A DNA stretch of 64,000 nt, from contig CM019825.1 in NCBI GenBank assembly GCA_009763385.1, positions 19,707,499-19,771,498 of the forward strand, read 5' to 3'. A model generated the notes under the pieces. The model searched no databases. It saw only the letters and a list, made by a program, of their open reading frames with translations, and was not told the DNA's origin. The stretch is from Coix lacryma-jobi var. lacryma-jobi. Taxonomy: Eukaryota; Streptophyta; Magnoliopsida; Poales; Poaceae. Positions 10,466 through 19,904 of this stretch are shown piece by piece. Positions within the stretch are counted from its first letter, which is position 1. The number at the start of each line of letters is the position of its first letter. The translations under genes were made by a program, and so were the position numbers.

Positions 10466-11311
10466 TCATTTGGGACATTTCCGAAGGGCACCCTCCCAAA
10501 TCTTATTCAATTCCAACTTAGGTTTCTTCAAACCTTTACCCTCGTACTTGGGATCATCCTCAACAGCAAACCATACCTGCCTCCGACTAAGAGGACACAC
10601 TTTAGCGCAGCAATATTCCTCAACCAAGTCGCGAGCACACTGAGAGCGCGCAACAACCCTTAGACAATCAACCGCTGCATGAGCCTCGGAATCCATCTTA
10701 GTCTCCGCTCCCACGTCGCCAAGAGGCCGAAGCTCGCCGCAAAGACCGGCCACACCGCCTAGCTTGTAGTAGAACCAAAACTCCTGCCACCCGCTGGTCC
10801 ATTTGTTCTTCTGGGCCTGCATCGGCAGCTCCGATCCGGCACGATGGCAAAATTTGTACACCGCAAATTGACCGAGACTGGTGTTCCCTTCGCCGTCAAC
10901 AATTTTGCGAGGCTGCATGTGCACTCGATGAGTTCGAATAAAGCCCTCGACATGAGGGACAACACCCTGAGAGCGACACGCCCAGACATACACTGAAAGC
11001 TTCGTGAAGCAAGATGGCGTCAACTGATGGAACCTCAAGTTGAACCTGTGAAGAATCGAGGTCACAAAGGAAGTAACCGGAAAGCGAAGACCAGCCGAAA
11101 AGAACTCCTCAAAAACAACGACCTCATCCGCATCAGGCTTCGGAACAGTCTCCCCAGCACTGGTCCTCGCTTTTCCCTCCTCGATCCACCCTCGCTTAAC
11201 ATAAGCCGCTAAATCAGAACTGCAAACCCGGCTGAGTCCAAACTCAAATGACACTCCCTCATCTGCAGTAGAGGGAGAAGCAACACGTGCGGTTTGCTTG
11301 GACCTAGCCAT
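10466..11311 (-). CDS. antisense gene of the Grande-like element, N-terminal part: H3-tail-like start and gypsy-type transposon domain
   Basis: The 281-codon open frame starts at an ATG at 11311 with MARSKQTARVASPS. After Met removal, ARSKQTAR equals histone H3 residues 1-8 except Ser for Thr3; the match stops before H3 Lys9. Residues about 65-125 (VVFEEFFSAGLRFPVTSFVT, then LHRFNLRFHQLTP) look like the plant domain called putative gypsy-type transposon (PF04195), found in antisense or captured genes of plant elements. A TGA at 10466-10468 ends it, but the same frame stays open downstream, so the stop may be a recent mutation. The gene runs opposite to gag-pol. Its function is unknown. Confidence 0.7.
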   Translation of the reverse strand: MARSKQTARVASPSTADEGVSFEFGLSRVCSSDLAAYVKRGWIEEGKARTSAGETVPKPDADEVVVFEEFFSAGLRFPVTSFVTSILHRFNLRFHQLTPSCFTKLSVYVWACRSQGVVPHVEGFIRTHRVHMQPRKIVDGEGNTSLGQFAVYKFCHRAGSELPMQAQKNKWTSGWQEFWFYYKLGGVAGLCGELRPLGDVGAETKMDSEAHAAVDCLRVVARSQCARDLVEEYCCAKVCPLSRRQVWFAVEDDPKYEGKGLKKPKLELNKIWEGALRKCPK

Positions 11312-11684
11312 CTCTCAAACTAAAACCCTCGATGAAAACAACACGCAAAACCTTCGCAACCAGGCAAAACCAACCTTCGCTACAAGAAATGCGCAGCAGC
11401 AGGATGGCTAGAGCAAAGGAGGGCACGACTTCAACTCCCCCACCAACCCCACCTATTTATAGGCCAATGCGCGAACCATCCAACCCGACAAAACCGGCAC
11501 AGATCCCAAAAATCACGGCACAAGAAACGAGATGGACCTCAAACACCGTGAGCAAAAAAACAAACGGCCCGGCCCACAAGCAGCCGCGGGCGTCGCTGCC
11601 GAGGTACACTGTTCATTTCCAAACAAAGGCGCTGCTTGGGCCTAAAGATCGATCGTGTTTAGAACCAAGCCATCGAGGGGCTAT

Positions 11685-12323
11685 TGTTGGGGGAAAGAAC
11701 CCTCGGCAGTGACGTCGCCTGGCTGAGTCAAAAGGAAACCCTCGCATTGCCCTGCGTTTCCATTAAAGAAAACCTTCGTCGCTTGATAAGCCCCTCGGGC
11801 CTTATTTCCTAACCCTCGGATACCAACTCGGCTTCCGGGTCATCTTACGGTTCTTGCAGGAGAGAAGCGTGGGAAGAGCGAGGGACGACCCTCGCGCGTG
11901 CCGCGCACCTTCGCAAGGAGGGTCGAGCTCAGCGGGTGACAAGCAAACGTGCGCCTTACGACTACCGAAGCTGAGAAGTTAACCTTCGCGCCCCTGCGAA
12001 GGTGTGCGCAGGCCAGGCGGCGGCGGTCACAAGGGAGGCAAGCTAGGGTTTCTACAGTGACTGTGTTTGTACGGTTTTGCCCTTCCGCTGTATATCACCG
12101 AGGAATCTTTCTTGTACCCTTCTGTAATTTGGTCGGTGCCCCTTGGTATTCCCTATAAATACCAGGAGGTGAACAGTGTGAAAGACACGGTTTTTGGGAA
12201 CAGAGCCACAACACCACTGTTCTCGTTCTCGTTTCCCTGCACCCTCGCGTTTAGTTTTGACGATCGGCCACCTTCGCCGATCCCCTGCGCGTGAGCGGGG
12301 GTAAGGCAAGTGTGCTCCCAACA
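11685..12323 (+). repeat. 3' LTR of the Grande-like element
   Basis: It begins TGTTGGGGGAAAGAACCC just after a purine-rich tract (catcgaggggctat) and ends GCTCCCAACA, giving the TG...CA form and a length of 639 bp. The 3-bp flank change and end of the cctcgc-rich composition support the right boundary. The next five bases are TGTAC, the expected target-site duplication, which cannot be checked without the 5' flank. Confidence 0.8.
12154..12160 (+). promoter_or_regulatory. TATA box of the 3' LTR
   Basis: TATAAAT, about 470 bp into the LTR, is in the usual place for the U3 promoter; the expected start would fall near 12185. In a 3' LTR it could drive transcription into the flanking DNA toward the relic at 13000. 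Confidence 0.5.
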
Positions 12324-12999
12324 TGTACGTTTAAATTCAAGTAGAGACGATGCAAGCAACTGCTAAACTTGATTTGATTACAAATATAGAGACGGTTCTT
12401 AATATTCAAGTGACGTGGCTTTCCACCAAACTGTCAACTTTCCTAACATTACGGATTGTGTGATGTCTCCAGCCTAGAGAGCCGCCATTTTTTATACAGC
12501 TTTGAGCTTTGTTAGTCCGCGTGGCGGAGACGAGAGGAGAGAGCGTGCTGCGCTGCTGATCAGATGGACCAATTCGTCATACCATTGCTACTATTTGATA
12601 GACTATTTGGAGATAATAAGCTGACTACCACGGGGCTAACCGGCCAATCTTTTCTATTGCATTCAAAGTACCATCACATGTTATCAATCGCCTTCTTCGT
12701 TTTATATTTGTTAAAACTGAAAAACCGGGTAGTACTATTTCCATGTTCTAGTTTGAGCAAAAACATGGGCCGAATCTAAAACTGCTATGGGCCTAATTTG
12801 AGTGTCAGCATATATCCTTCTATTTTTAGGTGTGGTTTTATGTGAATCTAATAAAAACATAAAAGAATTAAACAACAATGATATCTAATTCATCGTTTAT
12901 TCGGGATCTAAAAACGATGTATACATTAGTCATGTTATTCTAAGGGTAATATAGGTATATCAGTTGATGCTTGGGCGGTCACCTTGCAAGGTTTCTAAC
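12324..12999. other. gene-free AT-rich DNA
   Basis: I see no conserved open frame, RNA gene or sharp repeat. Short open frames here have no coding character. Confidence 0.5.
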
Positions 13000-15640
13000 A
13001 TATATGGATCTCAAATTTCTTTGATCACTTCATATGGACCTTCCTAACTTGGAGACTTCAGGCAAAACTTGTAGTTTTTCATTTTTTTTGTCATATGCTC
13101 AGGCAACATGAGCTTTTTCCATCTTCCGAGATTGTCCTCAATTTTTCTTTTTGATATAAGCTTGATCAAAGTATTGTTACTTGGCACAGCCTGATCATCA
13201 ACTCTGGATGCCCACCTTGCAAAGTAATATTGTCCCAGGATCAAGAAGACATTGACCAATATATATAAATGGTAACATATCATCTTCATCATCATGAGTT
13301 AAAACGACATTGGTAACTTTTTCTTCGGCAACTATAATTTGAATGGATCTCCCCCTCCTATTTACACGAATTGAAGAACCAGTATGTATGTGATGTTATC
13401 AGATGTTTCTTGATCTTATCAAAAGTTGCTTGCTATTGTGCCCCCAAGTAAATTCAGATTTATCCTTTAAACAAAATATGAGGGCGAAAGAAATAATCTT
13501 ATGAGACAAGGTCGCAAAAAATCTTCTCAAGTACTTCACTCTCCTTAAGAAATTTTTTGCAAATCCTTCTTGCATGTAAGTACCTGAACCTTCTTGAGGG
13601 TGTTTGCATGATTTAATAAAATCTACTTTTAATAGTCAATTGATTCTAATGCGGGCGTACATTGTAAGGTCGAAGTAGTGTGGGTGTCACGTGTACGGCC
13701 TGAACCCAGGTCATGGGAACCCAGGTGATGGTAATAGTCATCAATAAGCAAAATAATTTTGTAACCCTCCATGATATAAAGACTCATGTGGAGGAACAAA
13801 ATAAGGAGTTGGGGGATAACCATGCATACCTAGGAATGAACTCCGTGACATAGGCATAGGTGGAGAATATGGATGATGCCATGACCAATAACTTTGATGC
13901 TTTAGTGCAAACCTTCAGTTCGGAAACTGTTTCTTGAATCTTCTCTCCTTTGTCTTTGTTGAACCACTTGTTCAAGCATCATCCTTCTAAGATTGAGCAC
14001 TCCTTTTACGAATTCTTTCCTTCAGGTTTTCTGTGTTTCTACAACTTATCTTCTTGCAACTTGGGTAAATCGAGCGACCATCTCAATTTTGTTTCTATTA
14101 TGGACAACAGAAATTTCTTCTTGAATTTGGGCACTCTCACTTTATTTTGTTTAGATTTGTCATTTAGAATATCAATAGGTGATTTCCCCATGTTGTTTGA
14201 TGATAGTTTTGAGCTTCAGATGAATCAGCCGATGATATCTGGTTTAAAACTTGTTTGCCAATAGGATCAATTGAATCAGTTGGTCCTTTTGTTGAGCTTT
14301 AGAAAATCTCAATCTTCCTTTATCAATGTCCAATTGGATTACTTGACAAAACATGTTGCAACTAGAAGTAGTGTGATTAATGAGTTAGGCAACTTGCAAT
14401 ATATAAGCCCTTCTTTATTTTGAAGTGGTGGCAAAGCCTTATGATCAATAATACAATAAAAATTTCTCTAGCAATATATCAAAGGCATGATCACAAAAAG
14501 TAAAGTCAAAGGTCGGTGTACCTGGATTTTTTAGTTGATTCTTCTGTGTAGTTGATTTTAAACCTAGGTAAACGAAAGGATCAGATTTTATATCAATCCA
14601 TTTGCCACACCTTTGTAATTGCCTTTCTTGCCATATGTTTTAGGATTACTCACAAAACCAACATCGACATATGCAATGTTGTTTAGTCTTAGTCCTGAAT
14701 GTTTAAATGAAAAATAGTTATAGAATTTGTATCTCATTTGGGACCAAGAGTGAATTCATTTGGGACCAAGTATGAATTGGATATAAAACAATTAAAGCAA
14801 CCCATGTAGATATGAAATCCAAGGTAAACAATGGATAAATATTTAATCATGATAAATTATTATTATCGAACTCTCGATGAGTCATTTATGTGTTGGCCAA
14901 TATAATCTGATTTTATTTATTTATCAACAAACCCTCCTCAATTAGTCTTTTGACACTACTACCAAGAATATTACTAATAGAGGTAGCAAATGAAACAATA
15001 TGACCAGATTGGGAATTTGGTAAAATACTTGTACTTTGTACCTTGTCAATCATGTTGGAGAAGCCAATGTCCTTGATTTGAATGATGTTGCTCTTCAAAC
15101 CTTGAAAACAACCAATTGCAGACAGTTCTGCAGAAACCCAGCTATGCCTGTCTTCAAACCCGACTAAGCGGTTTTTCTAGCACCTCCACCGGTTGCTAGC
15201 ACTCTGACACTTTTTACTTGTCTTCAAGGGTTTCATCTTTAGTGACTTGGTGTTCTTTGTTAACCAAACGTAGTTCAACTATAATTTGATCAGTAGATAA
15301 GTATATAACCCCTTTGGCTCCTCAAAAGTTGAGTATAGCCAATTTCTTGTGTCTTCTATGTTTTCTTGCAGCTAGACCTATTCCTTGAGATGTAATTAAT
15401 TCGGGATGAATATTGTTTTGTTTGGTTTTATCAGTCAAACACTTGTTTATATTTGAATCAAGTCTTTCTTTGCCAATTGTGTTAGCTAACAATAGTTTCT
15501 CTTCTTGCATAATTCTAGTTGTAATCTTATCACTATCTGGATGTTCTTGACCTTATTAGTAAATTTTCTCATTCGAGATACATACATTATCATCTGTTCC
15601 ATGAGCATATTGTTGTCTAATACTTCCATGCTCCTTTAGC
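13000..15640 (-). pseudogene. highly decayed gypsy retrotransposon relic
   Basis: Read on the minus strand, fragments of gypsy pol survive in changing frames. About 13560-13400 gives a connection-like stretch (KYLRRFFATLSHKI, then FTWGHNSKQLL), which matches the usual RRFI..L..K...F.WG..QQ.AF pattern. About 13300-13010 ends in KSPS followed by EGPYEVIKE, like the end of an integrase. About 14660-14260 looks like gag or linker (NPKTYGKKGNYKG). Stops and frame changes are frequent. Outer limits are approximate and no LTRs were found. Confidence 0.55.
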
Positions 15641-15860
15641 AATGAAGCATAAGTGTTGCTGACATCTTGCACTAGGAGGTGAATTGTATGCTCATGATTC
15701 AACTTTCTATATGCACGTGTGTTGCAACGGAGAACAAATGTTTATGAAAAACATAGATGAAGAATGCTACATAACTATTTATGTTTCCCTTCTTCATGAA
15801 ATTTGAGAGCTATAATTTATTTTTGATGACTACAATATCTAAAATATAAGTTAATATTAG

Positions 15861-16240
15861 TAATAATATAACAATGCATAATTAAACTTGTGTCAAATTG
15901 AAATATGGTCTTGATATATTTTTGTTATATTTCTAAGCACAAAAATGCTTCCTTGTAGATATATCTTAAGTTTTTATTTATAATATCCATATTTTGGTAC
16001 ACTTAAATATCAGTTTCAAATTCTTTTAAAAACACATAAAAAATTTGTGGTAATAATATAACAATGTATAATTAAACTTGTGTCAAATTAAAATACAGTC
16101 TTGATAGATTTTTGTCATGTTTCTATTGTACAAAAATATTTGCTCATAGATATATCTAGAAATTGAATTTTATATTATTCATATGTTGATATAGTTAAAT
16201 ATCATCTTCAAATTCATTTAAAGACATATAAAAATCTATA
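15861..16240. repeat. 190-bp tandem duplication, two diverged copies
   Basis: taataatataacaatg starts at 15861 and again at 16051, followed in both by (c/t)ataattaaacttgtgtcaaatt and further matching AT-rich sequence. This is an old direct duplication of non-coding DNA. A smaller imperfect repeat (gatggaaatat...ggagttcaaag) lies at about 16392-16500. Confidence 0.7.
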
Positions 16241-17330
16241 ACCCAAGTCAGAATGGAGTTAGTTATTGATATGTCAAGAATTGGTATGTCCGATGATTAT
16301 GAAAGGAGGCATATGTACAGTATGCTGACTGGAACCACTCATAACAATAAATAGAAGTTTTGTTTTTAATCAAAATTACTTATAACTTGATGATGGAAAT
16401 ATTCTTTCTATTAAAGGTGAGGAGTTCAAAGTCTATCGTGTTGCTTTTAGATAATGGAAATATTTCTTTCTCAATTAAAGATCAGGAGTTCAAAGCGTAT
16501 GAACACGAGTTATATATATAAGTTTAGACATAAGAAATTCTCCATTGTCCGGTAGTTAGAGGAAACGAAAAAAATAGATAGACCAAAAAATAGATGGACG
16601 AAAAAATAGGTTGAAATTTACCTCTTTATTATTATAAGGTATAAATATAATAAGGCCAAAAATAAACCTGGACAATAGTTAGATACTAAAAATGTATTTA
16701 AAATTTATCCTTAATTAAATGATGGTCAACAACCTTAATTATTGTCCTAAACCATGTGATCTAGGGCATAAACCGTGTGTATATCTTTATAGGGCATATC
16801 GCTAGTGAATGCTTTACCAGGCAAGCTGTGGCCATCGTGGGTACTCCACCACCAATAATTCAAATCAAAACCCGATGTCAGCTGCATGTTTATACACATT
16901 TGATTGACATTTTCATGAATGAATGAATTATATAACAGGTGAAACCAGCTTAGCTGCAGCAAAATTGGACCACTAACCTCACAACTCACATAGTAGTTGG
17001 GCGGAGTTACTTACGTCCTTGTCTGTGACTGACCATAGAGACCGGGAAAATTGCATAGTAGAAACGAGAACAAGGTCCCCGCCATTATCTTCTTTTGGGG
17101 GGAGGGGGGAAATGGAATCCGCATGGAATGTCCTCTTAATTACTAGTATTACGGTAGCTAAATAGCTGGTGTTGTTATCAACGCTACAGTACTTCCTCCA
17201 CTGTAAATCTACGTAGTTTTGAACATTTACATGATCCTGTTATGTAACTTTGACCATAACTTTTTATTTATTTATGAACATTGTAATAGAAGTTTGTAAA
17301 ATTACACTGCTAGATTATGAAAAATATGTA
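16241..17330. other. gene-free region upstream of the MITE
   Basis: AT-rich intergenic DNA. An 80-codon minus-strand open frame at 16747-16989 has no recognisable domain and I do not call it a gene. A G-run occurs at about 17096-17110. Confidence 0.45.
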
Positions 17331-17593
17331 CTCCCTCCGTATCACAAATAGAGTTCGTTTTGAACAGCGACACGGTCTCCAAAGCATAAATTTGACCACT
17401 TATTTCTTTAAAAATATTTGTTATAAAGTGGTATATATATATATTTTTTTATGAAAGTACTTTTCAAGATAAATTTATTTATATGATTTTTACATTTCTA
17501 AATTCAATAATTTAAAAGTTATTCATGATTTATATTCTCAATGTTTAACCGAAACATTTTCCAAAACGAACTCTATTTGTGATACGGAGGGAG
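17331..17593. mobile_element. Stowaway-like MITE with TA target duplication
   Basis: The left end CTCCCTCCGTATCACAAATA and right end TTTGTGATACGGAGGGAG are inverted repeats, flanked by TA on both sides. This is the Tc1/mariner-derived Stowaway pattern (CTCCCTCCGT). It is 263 bp and non-coding. A diverged relative lies at 54518-54775. It sits about 250 bp upstream of the TATA box of the polyketide synthase gene, so it may be part of that promoter region. Confidence 0.9.
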
Positions 17594-17844
17594 TATATAC
17601 TTTTCACGACATACACAACGACAACATATTTCCATATGATCGATCAACCTAAATAATGTCAAAATCCTTTGCATGCATATATATGCATGGTTGACCAGTT
17701 CAGGTCAGTACCCAGCAGCATCGTCGGCCATAGTTACGTACCAGGATACCACTGGTATAGGAATTCGTCATCATGCACATGCCCCGGCCCGCTCGAGGAG
17801 ACCATCATGGCACGTACTACACGATTATAGTGCGTGGATTACTG

Positions 17845-17852
17845 TATAAATA
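17845..17852 (+). promoter_or_regulatory. TATA box of the type III polyketide synthase gene
   Basis: TATAAATA lies 155 bp before the ATG at 18000. Transcription would start near 17875-17880, leaving a 5' UTR of about 120 bases. Confidence 0.75.
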
Positions 17853-17999
17853 GAACGCACTTCCAGCTTGTCCAGATCACGAAGACACAAGCATCCCTAG
17901 AGCAAATACAGTACATCTCCTGCACGTACTGCTCTCAGGCAGCAAGCTAGAGAGCCCAGTTGCGAGAGAGTAGGCTGGTGTCGTCGGCGGCGTACGTCC

Positions 18000-19187
18000 A
18001 TGGGGAGCCTTGCAGCCACCGTCGGCGAGATGAGGCGTGCCCAGCGCGCGGACGGGCCGGCTGCCGTGCTAGGCATCGGCACGGCGAACCCGCCGACGTG
18101 CTTGGCCCAGGACGAGTACCCCGACTACTACTTCCGCGTCACAAACAGCGAGCACCTCACCGACCTCAAGGGCAAGCTCACCAGGATCTGCAACAAGTCG
18201 GGCATCAAGCAGCGCTTCATCCACCTGGACGAGCAGCTCCTGGCCGCGAACCCGGACTTCACGGACCGCGCGCTGCCGTCCCTGGACGCGCGCGTGGAGA
18301 TCGCCTCGGCCGCCGTCCCGGAGCTGGCCGCGTCCGCGGCGGCCAAGGCCATCGCCGAGTGGGGCCGCCCGGCCACGGACATCACCCACCTCATCTTCAG
18401 CACCTACTCCGGCGCGCGCGCCCCGAGCGCCGACCGCCGCCTGGCGTCGCTGCTGGGGCTCAGCCCCACGGTGTCCCGCACCATGCTCAACCTCCACGGC
18501 TGCTACGGCGGGGGCAGGTCGCTGCAGCTCGCCAAGGAGCTCGCCGAGAACAACCGCGGCGCGCGCGTCCTCGTGGCGTGCTCCGAGATCACGCTCATCG
18601 CCTTCTACGGGCCCGAAGGCGGCTGCCCCGACAACATCCTGGGCCAGGCCCTGTTCGGCGACGGCGCCGGCGCCGTCATCGTCGGCGCCGACCCCGTCGG
18701 CCCCGTGGAGCGCCCGCTGTTCGAGATGGCCTTCGCCTCGCAGACCACCATCCCGGGAACCGAGGACGCCATCTCCATGCAGATCAGCCAGGGCGGCATG
18801 GAGTACCACATCTCCAACCAGGTTCCCCGGCTGCTGGGGTGCAACGTGGAGCGCTGCCTCGTCGACGCGTTTGGCGCGCTGGGCATCGGCAATGCCGACT
18901 GGAACGACCTCTTCTGGGCGATCCATCCTGGCGGCCGCGCCATCCTGGACCACATCGAGGGAGTGCTCGGGCTGCACGACGGCAAGCTGGCGGCCAGTCG
19001 CCACGTGCTCAGCGAGTTCGGCAACATGAGCGGCACAACGGTGATCTTCGTGCTCGACGAGCTGCGCCGCCGTCGGCGTCGGGAAGGCCAAGCGCCGGAG
19101 TGGGGAGTCATGATGGCGTTCGGACCGGGAATCACAATCGAGACCATGGTGCTGCATGCCCCTGCCGCCACTCTGGAGGGAAATTAG
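18000..19187 (+). CDS. type III polyketide synthase (chalcone synthase-like)
   Basis: A 395-residue uninterrupted frame of usual family length. Type III synthases extend a CoA starter with malonyl-CoA and cyclise the product, as cytosolic homodimers. The catalytic triad is present: Cys168 (HGCYGGG), His309 (AIHPGG) and Asn342 (GNMSG). By alignment to alfalfa chalcone synthase from memory, gatekeeper Phe215 is kept (Phe219), Thr197 is Ala201, Phe265 is Tyr269, and the GFGPG loop is AFGPG. These changes argue against plain chalcone synthase. The N-terminus (EMRRAQRADGPAAVLGIGTA) resembles grass alkylresorcinol or other CHS-like enzymes. The intron usual near the CHS Cys60 codon is absent. Product is not predictable. 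Confidence 0.93.
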   Translation: MGSLAATVGEMRRAQRADGPAAVLGIGTANPPTCLAQDEYPDYYFRVTNSEHLTDLKGKLTRICNKSGIKQRFIHLDEQLLAANPDFTDRALPSLDARVEIASAAVPELAASAAAKAIAEWGRPATDITHLIFSTYSGARAPSADRRLASLLGLSPTVSRTMLNLHGCYGGGRSLQLAKELAENNRGARVLVACSEITLIAFYGPEGGCPDNILGQALFGDGAGAVIVGADPVGPVERPLFEMAFASQTTIPGTEDAISMQISQGGMEYHISNQVPRLLGCNVERCLVDAFGALGIGNADWNDLFWAIHPGGRAILDHIEGVLGLHDGKLAASRHVLSEFGNMSGTTVIFVLDELRRRRRREGQAPEWGVMMAFGPGITIETMVLHAPAATLEGN

Positions 19188-19904
19188 AAATTCAAATGCA
19201 CTACGAACTGGTGCATGCGAGGTATTCCAAGTTATCAGATCCATCAATTAATAAGACCTGAGTGATGGACCGTAAAGTGGAGTGACAATATAGTCCCTCA
19301 TTTATCAGTTTCTTATATATCGATGTTTTGATTGAATTTGTTTAACAATAAAGGGTCATGTGTTGGATCTACTACAACTTTATATATGTGGGCTTACATT
19401 TTTTTTTCCTTTGCTTACATAACAGTTTATTTAGTGTAATGCTTTTTATTTCATGAATAATAAACATAATTGAGTCCAGTGATCTTGTCATAGCTCAGTC
19501 GGTGGCTATTTTTCTTATCTGAAACTGTTAGGGAAAAAAATCCTCCAGTGCTTTATTAAAAAAGGGACGAAAAATGTACAAGGTTAGCCAATGCCTAGCA
19601 AACACCTGACAAGGCCCAAGAGAATCAAAAACTCTTGGTGTCACAGCAATACAGCATGTACTACAGGAATATGGCTAAAGAAGAACAGAAAATAGATATG
19701 ATCGGAGCTGTCATACGATCCTGATGTATCCAGTACACAACACTACAATAGTGGACACAACTACATTCATAGTATGGACAGCATGTACATAAACATAAGG
19801 TGTATGGCTTTACGGCTCTAGCATGAAAGCCATCAACCCACAGTTTGTGATCCTAAGGATCCACACAAATATAGGAGCGGTTGAGCACCCCCTGCAACTC
19901 CAAG
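19188..19904. other. convergent 3' regions of the synthase and helicase genes
   Basis: The two genes converge on about 700 bp. Possible plus-strand polyadenylation signals include AATAAA at 19347-19352. I see no other gene. The helicase 3' UTR, on the minus strand, probably covers the right part. Confidence 0.45.

Larger units (their letters stand above)
1..12323 (+). mobile_element. Tat-lineage (Grande-like) Ty3/gypsy LTR retrotransposon, 5' end outside window
   Basis: In order this holds the gag C-terminus with a CCHC zinc knuckle, aspartic protease, reverse transcriptase, RNase H, a second RNase H-like domain, integrase, two tandem-repeat arrays, an antisense gene and a 3' LTR. The protease-RT-RH-integrase order is the gypsy order. 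A second RNase H domain, long non-coding arrays after pol and an extra antisense gene before the 3' LTR are known for Tat-lineage elements such as maize Grande. Pol is broken in several frames, so this copy cannot be autonomous. The 5' LTR, primer site and start of gag lie upstream of the window, so age from LTR divergence cannot be read here. Confidence 0.88.

Noticed and set aside
16747..16989. 80-codon minus-strand open frame
   Set aside because: No recognisable domain, no promoter or splice context; could be chance in AT-rich DNA.
18069..19247. Minus-strand 392-codon open frame
   Set aside because: Shadow of the G/C-rich synthase gene on the other strand.
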